A stretch of 45,533 nt of DNA from assembly GCA_030424645.1 (NCBI GenBank), contig JAUHWP010000009.1, forward strand, positions 1 through 45,533. The letters are read 5' to 3'. Numbering within the stretch: the first letter of the stretch is position 1; each line of letters begins with the position of its first letter. A model generated the notes under the pieces. The model was not told the DNA's origin. It saw nothing but the letters and a program-made list of their open reading frames with translations, and did not search any database. A program made the position numbers and the translations under genes. This document shows positions 1 to 8,635 of the stretch, piece after piece. The DNA comes from Alphaproteobacteria bacterium (lineage in GTDB: Bacteria > Pseudomonadota > Alphaproteobacteria > Rhodobacterales > Rhodobacteraceae).

Positions 1-89
1 GCGACGGTCGCCAGACACAGCGCCGCCAGCTTTGCCCCGGCAGGCCAGTCATGGGCGCGCGTCCTAACGGGCGAGGTCAGAGATATCAT
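1..89 (-). CDS. bioN: BioN, biotin ECF transporter transmembrane subunit (5' part only)
   Basis: This is the N-terminal part of the T-component of an energy-coupling factor biotin transporter; the gene runs off the left edge. The ATG at 87-89 lies inside the 3' end of bioM in another frame. It gives a start reading MISLTSP, a short charged stretch, then PAGAKLAALCLATV, which resembles the usual beginning of BioN (a PAG-K motif leading into the first membrane helix). The 26-bp overlap with bioM (64-89) indicates translational coupling. Only about 29 codons are visible, so the assignment rests on this start and on the bioM partner. Confidence 0.6.
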   Translation of the reverse strand, partial: MISLTSPVRTRAHDWPAGAKLAALCLATV

Positions 90-795
90 CGCTCTCTCCC
101 TGCCGCGTCATCTCGTCGGTGAAGGCACCCAGCACATCCGCCGCCGCCCCCTGCCCTTGCAGCGCGCCCCGCTCAAGCCACAGAACCTGATCGTAATCCG
201 CCAGATCGCCGGGATCGTGCGACACATGCACAAGCGTGCCGTCATAATGGCTCAGATACCGGGCCAGTTGCATCCGGGTGGGAATATCCAGCCCGGCAAA
301 CGGTTCGTCCAGGATCAGGATGCGCGGCGCCATTGCAAGGATCGACATCAGGCACACAAGCTGCTTTTGCCCCTGCGACAGGGTGTTGACGTGGGCGTCG
401 CGCCAATGGGCCTTGCCGAACTGATCCAGCACCGCCCCCGCCTGCGCCTCGGGATCATCAACCCCAAGCTGGCGTAAACCGAACGCGACCTCCTCGATCA
501 CGGTCGGAAAGATAATCTGGTGATCGGGGTTCTGAAACAGGATGCCCACCAGCGACAGCGCCGCGCGCCGATCCTTCGCCGGGTCGATCCCGTCGATTGT
601 GACCGCCCCCGCGCTTGGCGTGATCAACCCCGCCAGCACCCGCGCGAATGTCGTCTTGCCCGATCCGTTGCGTCCGATGACACCAATGCGCCGCGCGGTC
701 AGGTCCAGTGACACGCCGGACAGAATCGCCCGTCCGTCGATCAGATGATCGACAGCGGCAAAGCGGATCTGTGTGGTCACGGTCGTATCTTTCAC
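64..795 (-). CDS. bioM: BioM, biotin ECF transporter ATPase
   Basis: A 243-residue ABC ATPase of the energy-coupling factor (CbiO/EcfA/BioM) type, which powers vitamin uptake on the cytoplasmic side. The Walker A motif GRNGSGKTT is at residues 41-49, the Q-loop reads FQNPDHQI, the signature is LSQGQKQ (about residue 139) and Walker B is LILDEP. The FQNPD..I Q-loop is typical of ECF ATPases. The overlap with a BioN-like start argues for biotin rather than cobalt. The start is a GTG at 795; a second GTG five codons downstream (780), preceded by GGTGAAAG, is an alternative. No bioY substrate subunit is in view. Cobalt/nickel CbiO is the main alternative. Confidence 0.8.
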   Translation of the reverse strand: MKDTTVTTQIRFAAVDHLIDGRAILSGVSLDLTARRIGVIGRNGSGKTTFARVLAGLITPSAGAVTIDGIDPAKDRRAALSLVGILFQNPDHQIIFPTVIEEVAFGLRQLGVDDPEAQAGAVLDQFGKAHWRDAHVNTLSQGQKQLVCLMSILAMAPRILILDEPFAGLDIPTRMQLARYLSHYDGTLVHVSHDPGDLADYDQVLWLERGALQGQGAAADVLGAFTDEMTRQGESDDISDLAR

Positions 796-885
796 CCGAA
801 CACTGGCCCTTTCATCACCCGGTCACGCGCCTTTTAACGGGGGATGGCACGGAATGCCGCAAGAAAATGCGTCTTGGGTAGTCTT

Positions 886-899
886 ACCTTACGTAAGGT
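886..899. promoter_or_regulatory. 14-bp perfect palindrome upstream of bioM
   Basis: ACCTTACGTAAGGT is a perfect inverted repeat about 90 bp upstream of the bioM start and abutting the stop codon of the LysR gene. It lies in the only short gap (796-898) from which bioMN could be transcribed separately, so it may be an operator. It does not match the BioR-type TTAT(C/A)(G/T)ATAA site known for biotin genes of alphaproteobacteria, so the binding protein is unknown. Confidence 0.35.
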
Positions 900-1762
900 C
901 AAGCGCAGAACTGGCGGCTCAGCACCTCCCACTGGCGGCGGGTCACGTCGCGGTCTTCGGCCACCATCCAATAGGAATTTTCGGACGGCAACGCGGCATC
1001 GGACAGGCGCGAGAGCCGCCCTGCCGCAAGCGCCCCCTGCACCAGCGGAAGCGACGCCAGCAGAACGCCCGCACCAGCCTCGGCCGCCGACAGCGCGGCG
1101 GTGAACGTGTCGAACCGCACCAGCGGCACCGGTGTCGGCGCATCCCCCGTGACCTTGGCCCAGTCGTGCCAGCCCACGCGCGGCCCCGACAGGCCTAGAC
1201 GCGGCAAATCCAGCCAGCCCCCCTGCCCTGCCGTTTTCAACAGCATGGGCGCCGCAACCGGCGTCAGCACCTCGTCAAACAGGCGGGCACGATGAGCGAT
1301 ATCCCAGTCGCCATTGCCGTATCGCACCCGCACCCCGGCCGTTCCCGGCCCGTCCTCGGACGCCAGCACCATGGTCTTGAACGACAGCTCCACCTGATCG
1401 CCCAGTGACAACCCGGCCAGACGGGGCGCGATCCACAACTCAAGGACCGAGGCACTAGCCCAGACCGTCACCCGCCGCCGCTGAATGCCGAACAGCTCTT
1501 CCGAGCTTTGGCGCAACGTGCCAAGCGCATGGGTGACATAAGGCAACCACGCCTCGCCTTCGACAGACAGGACGACACCGCGCGGCTGGCGAATAAACAG
1601 GGTTGCGCCCAACCGGGCCTCAAGGTTGGCGATCCGCTGGCTGATCGCGGCCTGGGTCAGACCGGTTTCCGCGGCGGCGGCGGTGAAACTGCCGGTGCGC
1701 CCTGCCGCCTCAAACGCGCGGACCCAATCCAGCGGCAGGTTGGACAAGGGCGTGTGAACCAT
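899..1762 (-). CDS. LysR-family transcriptional regulator (GcvA-like)
   Basis: A 287-residue LysR-type regulator of normal length. The N-terminal winged helix (residues about 8-67) has the family pattern: LDWVRAFEAAGRTGSFT, then TQAAISQRIANLEARLG and LFIRQPRGVVLS. The remainder is a periplasmic-binding-like effector domain with the W and RYG-GDW elements seen in GcvA-like members. It is divergent from the tmpA-like gene with a 100-bp gap (1763-1862), the classic arrangement of a LysR activator and its target. I therefore infer that it senses a phosphonate-related ligand and controls tmpAB, and possibly itself. Regulation of bioMN downstream is less likely. The effector is not shown by the sequence. 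Confidence 0.8.
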   Translation of the reverse strand: MVHTPLSNLPLDWVRAFEAAGRTGSFTAAAAETGLTQAAISQRIANLEARLGATLFIRQPRGVVLSVEGEAWLPYVTHALGTLRQSSEELFGIQRRRVTVWASASVLELWIAPRLAGLSLGDQVELSFKTMVLASEDGPGTAGVRVRYGNGDWDIAHRARLFDEVLTPVAAPMLLKTAGQGGWLDLPRLGLSGPRVGWHDWAKVTGDAPTPVPLVRFDTFTAALSAAEAGAGVLLASLPLVQGALAAGRLSRLSDAALPSENSYWMVAEDRDVTRRQWEVLSRQFCA

Positions 1763-3604
<1,842 letters not shown>

Positions 3605-3607
3605 TCT

Positions 3608-4130
3608 CTAGCGCCCGCGTTGGTGTCTGATCACCACCTCGTCGACGGTCTTGTCCACGGATTGGCAGGCATAGAGAAGACGGGTGCGGATATGGGTGTC
3701 GACATAATCGGCGTGGAACCGGCTGGGGGCAAGCAGGATCAACTTGTCGCCATCGGGGCCGGTTTCGCGTCCCCGCCGGGACAAGGCCGGAAACCACGCG
3801 TTGAACAGGGTCTGATCTTCGTCGTGCAGAAAAGCTGGACCGTCCCCCACTCCGGGCCGTCCGACAGATCGGGCAAAGGGGCCTCGGCCCCCCCTGCCCC
3901 GCCGCGCGATGCCCCGACCGGCAGGGGCACGACATTGTCGTCCTTCACCTCGTCGTGCGCAGGATCTTTTCGATATCCATCCGGTATTCGGTGACGCGCC
4001 CGCGCGCACCCTGCCGCTTGACGACCAGCCAGCCCATCGTCCTGAGAAGATCGCATTGCGACCGGTCGCCCTGAGTTGCTGCATACTGCCCCCAGCTTGC
4101 CTGTTTGTCCGCTTTCGCGGTTGCCTCGTC
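3608..4130 (-). pseudogene. Decayed plasmid-type replication initiator with DnaA N-terminal-like domain
   Basis: Read on the minus strand, three successive frames carry one broken protein. From about 4127 down to 3957 it reads DKQASWGQYAATQGDRSQCD, then a winged-helix-like stretch ending EYRMDIEKILRTTR and a stop. A second frame follows with a proline-rich linker (VKDDNVVPLPVG). A third frame (to 3608) contains LFNAWFPAL, LILLAPSRFHADYVDTH and RTRLLYACQSVD, resembling the DnaA N-terminal (DnaA_N) fold used by DnaA-like plasmid initiators of Rhodobacterales. At least two frameshifts are needed to join them, and the N-terminal part is missing. I infer a relic of a second replication system. Confidence 0.55.
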
Positions 4131-4200
4131 CCCGGTCTATGCGGGAACCGAGATCGCCAACGCGTTTTCGCCTATTTGCGAGGAGCGAGGCCTCGGCCAG

Positions 4201-4689
4201 TCAGGCGGTCATTTCAGTGGCATAGCATCCCCAGAGGTCGAAAGCATCGGCCCTAGCGCGGCGGTATGAGATGGCGGAGGGTTGATAGCGTCGGGCGCGA
4301 AAGACGGTGTTGATCTGATTATGTGTAGCCAGAAATCTCTGTGCCTGTCGGGGCGATTTGAACCGCTCCATAAGTTTCCCTCACTTTCGGGTCGGCCGAT
4401 GCGATCCTTCGATCCGGTTGTTCAAGCCCTTGCGCGCGCGATGGCCCGCGTCCGGCGCCAGGTCTCAGATCGGCTTGAATTTGCTGCGCAACTTGTCCGT
4501 GATCACGACACGAGGTTCACCGAACTGGTCGATCAGCCTTGCTAGGAAACGCCTTGCAGCCTTGGCGTACCGCTGTGGCTGAACGAGAATATCCTTGACA
4601 TCTGCCGTGGTGAGCGCGCCGCGATGGTAGACCCAGACGGCATAGGCGACGATCCCGCGAGGAAAACGATAGCTTTTCAGGCGCGGCAT
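4201..4689 (-). pseudogene. IS6-family transposase relic with internal deletion
   Basis: The minus strand encodes both ends of an IS6-family DDE transposase. The beginning is MPRLKSYRFPRGIVAYAVWV, joined too early to DILVQPQRYAKAARRF. The IS6 core between these two blocks (HTH second half, first catalytic Asp region) is missing. It continues RVVITDKLRSKFKPI, an in-frame stop, GLNNRIEGSHRPTRK, a second stop, FKSPRQAQRF, and the usual C-terminus YATEMTA with the stop at 4201-4203. Two nonsense codons plus the deletion make it non-functional. Terminal inverted repeats were not recognised. It lies directly beside the replicase relic. Confidence 0.75.
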
Positions 4690-4716
4690 GGAGGATGGTA
4701 CATTCATACCCAACGC

Positions 4717-5679
4717 CTAACCAAGCGCCGCACTGCAAACTCGTTGGCAATCCCCTTCCCACAGCGCCCTTGCCTGGGCGTCGGGTTCCCGCACCCCGAG
4801 GCAATCCAGCGCAAGGGCTGCCGTGCCGATGATGATGTCGGTCTCAAAGGCCGTTATGGGTGTTTCCGTCAGCGCAACGCGCAGGTCCGGCGACGTGGTC
4901 GAGGACAACCTGCGCGGCGCGTGTGGCCTTGGGGCGAAGTTTTCTTCCCAGACCTCGCCACGTCGAAGCCCGAAGGCGGCGATTTCCTTACCGGGATGAC
5001 GCTCGAATTCACCGCCACCGCCTTTTATCACAGTCAGGTTATCCCAGTTCAGCAGGGCGGCCGCGTGCGCTTGCAGCAGGCGGTACGACGGGTGAAACAC
5101 ACCTTGGACGCTGGATTGGGCCGCGCCCGGGTTCAGCATGCGGCAAACGGTGTTGATACAGGACCGCAAGCCCAGAACTGCGCGCAGGTTCAAGAGATGA
5201 AACAGATCCGGGTGTGCGGTTTCAAGCGGAAGATAGGCGATCCGGTCGCGATCCAGAAGGCGTGAAAGTTCATCCGGTGTGTGGGCGGTCCCGATCCCCG
5301 CAGCGGCCAACCCGGCCCGCACTTTCGCGTCGGTCCCGTTCCAACCATGCAACAAGACACGGTGGCCCGCCTGCGCCACCAGTCGCGCGGACAGCAGAAA
5401 CCACGGAGCACCCCGGGTGCGCCCAGCAGCATAGCTGGGCCAGTCCAGATCAACCATTGACAGTTCGGGCATCCTGGCTTGTGACGCAGCGGCCAGGCCC
5501 GCGATCTCGGGCGCGGTTTCACCCTTCATCCGAAGCAGCATCAACAGTGCGCCCACGGCCTCGGGGGCTGCATCACCGCGCAACATCAGCGACATGGCGT
5601 CAAAGGCTTCGTCCTGGGTCAGCGATCGCGACCGACCTGGCCCGCGCCCCAATGTGCGCACATGGGAAGACAGGCTCAT
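4717..5679 (-). CDS. YbiB/TrpD2-like protein (anthranilate phosphoribosyltransferase fold)
   Basis: A 320-residue member of the glycosyltransferase family 3 fold, related to TrpD but closer to the YbiB/TrpD2 branch that binds nucleic acid and has no proven transferase activity. The N-terminal helical domain (EAFDAMSLMLRGDAAPEAVGA) is followed by the larger domain with VLLHGWNG, NLRAVLGLRSCINTVCRMLNP and an IKGGGGEFER loop. Canonical TrpD motifs are not conserved; compare the HGWNG loop with HGNRA-type loops. The ATG at 5677-5679 overlaps the nasA stop (ATGA), so it is the last cistron of the nitrate operon. An upstream in-frame start would intrude 57 bp into nasA. Its role in nitrate assimilation is unknown. 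Confidence 0.75.
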   Translation of the reverse strand: MSLSSHVRTLGRGPGRSRSLTQDEAFDAMSLMLRGDAAPEAVGALLMLLRMKGETAPEIAGLAAASQARMPELSMVDLDWPSYAAGRTRGAPWFLLSARLVAQAGHRVLLHGWNGTDAKVRAGLAAAGIGTAHTPDELSRLLDRDRIAYLPLETAHPDLFHLLNLRAVLGLRSCINTVCRMLNPGAAQSSVQGVFHPSYRLLQAHAAALLNWDNLTVIKGGGGEFERHPGKEIAAFGLRRGEVWEENFAPRPHAPRRLSSTTSPDLRVALTETPITAFETDIIIGTAALALDCLGVREPDAQARALWEGDCQRVCSAALG

Positions 5680-8306
5680 TCCGCGGCTTCCCGTGGTCGG
5701 ACAGCCTGCAACAGCTCGGCAATCTCCGGTCGGCAAGAGCCGCAGTTGGTGCCCGCCCCCAGCGCCTCGCCGATGGTTTCGACGGACATCAGGCCCTGCG
5801 TTTCAATCGCGTTGATGATTGTGTTGATCCCGATCCCGAAACACGAGCACAACACAGGACCGGGATTGGGCGCATCTGCCGGGGGGCGGCCAAACAGGGC
5901 GTCCGGGGAAACAGAGCCGGGCAAGGTTGCCAGATAGTCGCGCATGACGGCCACCGGATTAGGTGAAACGAACAATGCACTGTGTAACACGCCGTCCTGG
6001 TGCAGGACAACCCGCGCACTGCCACGTGAAGCGTCGATGGCCGACGCCAGTTGCGCATCGGGCGCGTTGAACATTCGCCGGGCCTCGGCGTCCCAATCTG
6101 TCACTGGCGCTGTGCCGGCCAGCTCTGCCCGGACGCCGCGCGATGTCCGGGCCACCGCCCAATAGGCTGTGTTTGGTATCATGGTATTGCGGGAAACGGC
6201 AAACCCGTACCATGCCGCGTTGAACCGACTGACGGCAACCACGCTGGCCTTGCTTTCAGGTTGGCCCGAAACCGGATCGCATGCAGCAGCGACCAATGCA
6301 TCCACCCGCGCCGCAGGAGCGTTTTCCCCCGTCCAGTGAATCGGCACAAAGACCTGCCCCGGTTGCACGGCGTTTGTGATACGTGCGCGCAGTATGGCCG
6401 TACCGGTGGGGCTGGTCAGTTTCACAAGATCGGCAGGCTCGATGTCCAGTTCACGCGCATCGTCGGGGTGGATCTCCACGAACGGTTCAGCCAGATGCGC
6501 CGACAAGCGCGGGCTGAGTGCGGTGCGTGTCATGGTGTGCCACTGATCGCGCACACGGCCGGTGTTCAGCCGAAAGGGATAGCGTGGTGAAAGCCTGGCC
6601 GCAGGAGGTTTCCAGGACACTGCAAGCATGCGCGCTTTCCCGTCAGGATGAAAAAACTGCCCGTCTGCAAAGAACCGACCGCCACGGCGCGCTGCACTTA
6701 CTGGCCAGCGTTGCGGGATCAGATCAGCATACTCAGATGCCGTGATACCGGACAGGCCGGAAAGATCGAAATCAAGGCCAAATTGCCCGGCAATGCCTGA
6801 CAGGGCCGCATATTCGCGGAAGATTTCGACCTCGCTGCCATAGTCGAAGGCTTTGCCGAACCCCATCCGCCGTCCGACCTCGGCAAGGATATCCCAGTCT
6901 GGCCGGGCCTGACCCGGCGCGGGCAGGACGCTGCGCTGGCGGCTGATCGTGCGATCCGAATTCGTGACGGTGCCGTCCTTTTCCGCCCAGGCTGATGCAG
7001 GCAACAGAACATGCGCCAGCCGCGCGGTATCCGTCTGACCGGTAATGTCGCTGACAACGGTAAAAGGACATGCGGCAATGGCGTCACGCACCGCATCAGC
7101 TTCGGGCATGGATACGGCGGGGTTGGTATGGATGATCCATAGCGCTTTGATCCGCCCGTCGGCCACGGCCTGGAACATATCCACCGCCTTGAGGCCGGGT
7201 TTGTCGGGAACCGTCCTTGCGCCCCAGAAATCACGCACGGCAACGCGGTGATCGGCGTTTTCAAGATCAAGGTGACAGGCAAGCATGTTGGCCAGCCCCC
7301 CGACTTCGCGCCCGCCCATGGCATTGGGCTGGCCGGTCACGGAAAACGGGCCACAGCCCGGTTTCCCGATGCGGCCGGTCGCAAGATGGCAATTCAGAAT
7401 GGCATTGACCTTGTCCGCGCCAGAGGTGGATTGGTTCACGCCCTGCGAATAGATCGTCACGACCTTTTCGGTGTTCACCCAAAGGCTGCAAAATGCGTCA
7501 ATCTCGGCTTCCGACAGTCCCGTCGGCTTGGTGCTGTCAGACCATGCCGCGTTGAGAGCCGCATCGAAACCCTCGGTGCGCGCGATATACTCCACGTCCA
7601 ATGCACCGCCATCGTAAAGCGCAACAAGAAGCCGATTGAACAGGGCAACGTCCGAGCCAGGTTGCAGCGCAAGGTGCATATCCGCCCCGTCGCAGCTGGC
7701 GGTGCGCCGCGGGTCAATCACAACGACTTTTGTGCCGTGTTTCTTGCGCGCGGCCAGCAGCCGCTGATACAGGACCGGATGGCACCAAGCAAGGTTCGAT
7801 CCGACAAGCACCACCAGTTCGGCCTCGTCGATGTCTTCATAGGTGCCCGGCACGGTATCGGCCCCAAACGCCCGTTTGTGACCTGCCACCGAAGACGCCA
7901 TGCAAAGGCGCGAATTCGTGTCGATATTGGCCGATCCGACAAAGCCTTTCATCAGTTTGTTGGCGACATAATAGTCTTCGGTCAGAAGCTGGCCCGAGAC
8001 ATAGAACGCCGCGCTGTCCGGTCCATGTTCGGCGATGGTTTGCGAAAACCGGTCTGCGACCAGTTGTAACGCCTCGTCCCAACTTGTTTCACGACCCTCC
8101 ACACGGGGGGCCAAAAGGCGCTGTTCCAGCCCGACGGTTTCCCCCAAGGCGGTGCCTTTCGAACATAGGCGCCCGAAGTTTGCCGGATGGTCCGGATCGC
8201 CGCGCACATTCAACCCACCCTGACCATCGGATTGAAGAAGCACACCGCAGCCGACCCCGCAATACGGACAGGTGGAGCGGGTCACGGGCAGACCGGAGCC
8301 GTCCAT
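5676..8306 (-). CDS. nasA: Assimilatory nitrate reductase large subunit (molybdopterin)
   Basis: An 876-residue cytoplasmic Mo-bis-MGD nitrate reductase that reduces nitrate to nitrite. The N-terminal [4Fe-4S] ligands are C13, C16, C20 and C48 (CPYCGVGC ... GRLC). The molybdopterin oxidoreductase core and dinucleotide-binding domain follow. The C-terminal segment from about residue 818 carries a BFD-like [2Fe-2S] motif (VLCSCFGIG ... TNCGSCRPEI), as in NAD(P)H-linked NasA/NarB enzymes. No separate NasB/NasC reductase is in view, so the electron donor is not evident. The start overlaps the nirD stop by one base (TGATG). Confidence 0.93.
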   Translation of the reverse strand: MDGSGLPVTRSTCPYCGVGCGVLLQSDGQGGLNVRGDPDHPANFGRLCSKGTALGETVGLEQRLLAPRVEGRETSWDEALQLVADRFSQTIAEHGPDSAAFYVSGQLLTEDYYVANKLMKGFVGSANIDTNSRLCMASSVAGHKRAFGADTVPGTYEDIDEAELVVLVGSNLAWCHPVLYQRLLAARKKHGTKVVVIDPRRTASCDGADMHLALQPGSDVALFNRLLVALYDGGALDVEYIARTEGFDAALNAAWSDSTKPTGLSEAEIDAFCSLWVNTEKVVTIYSQGVNQSTSGADKVNAILNCHLATGRIGKPGCGPFSVTGQPNAMGGREVGGLANMLACHLDLENADHRVAVRDFWGARTVPDKPGLKAVDMFQAVADGRIKALWIIHTNPAVSMPEADAVRDAIAACPFTVVSDITGQTDTARLAHVLLPASAWAEKDGTVTNSDRTISRQRSVLPAPGQARPDWDILAEVGRRMGFGKAFDYGSEVEIFREYAALSGIAGQFGLDFDLSGLSGITASEYADLIPQRWPVSAARRGGRFFADGQFFHPDGKARMLAVSWKPPAARLSPRYPFRLNTGRVRDQWHTMTRTALSPRLSAHLAEPFVEIHPDDARELDIEPADLVKLTSPTGTAILRARITNAVQPGQVFVPIHWTGENAPAARVDALVAAACDPVSGQPESKASVVAVSRFNAAWYGFAVSRNTMIPNTAYWAVARTSRGVRAELAGTAPVTDWDAEARRMFNAPDAQLASAIDASRGSARVVLHQDGVLHSALFVSPNPVAVMRDYLATLPGSVSPDALFGRPPADAPNPGPVLCSCFGIGINTIINAIETQGLMSVETIGEALGAGTNCGSCRPEIAELLQAVRPREAAE

Positions 8307-8635
8307 CAGGCTGCGCTCCGACTGTCAAGTTTCGCGCCATCAATCAGAACGCGCCCGTCCTGGACCAGCACAAGGAAGGTCGTGATGGCGCCGTCCTCAC
8401 TTGCTGCCTGCCCGGTATTCAGATCGAATACCCAGTTATGCAGCGGGCAGGTCACTGATTGCCCGTGAACGATGCCTTCGGACAAGGGGCCGCCCTTGTG
8501 GGGGCAGCTGTCGGTCGCGGCGAACACCTCGTCTTCCGCGGTGCGAAAGACCGCGACACATCCAAGCGGGGTTTTGATCTTGCGCGCGCCGCGCAAGGGA
8601 ATGTCGTCAATGTGGCCAATGTCGATCCAGTTCAT
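8306..8635 (-). CDS. nirD: Nitrite reductase (NADH) small subunit, Rieske-type
   Basis: A 109-residue NirD. The Rieske [2Fe-2S] ligands are all present: C44-x-H46 and C63-x-x-H66 (SCPHKG and CPLHNW). Some NirD proteins have lost these residues, so this one probably binds a cluster. The start MNWIDIGHID at 8635 was chosen because its ATG overlaps the nirB stop (ATGA, 8632-8635); an upstream in-frame start would run 69 bp into nirB. It acts with NirB to reduce nitrite to ammonium. Confidence 0.92.
   Translation of the reverse strand: MNWIDIGHIDDIPLRGARKIKTPLGCVAVFRTAEDEVFAATDSCPHKGGPLSEGIVHGQSVTCPLHNWVFDLNTGQAASEDGAITTFLVLVQDGRVLIDGAKLDSRSAA

Noticed and set aside
796-898. BioR operator upstream of bioM
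   Set aside because: No TTAT(C/A)(G/T)ATAA-type site is present in the gap.
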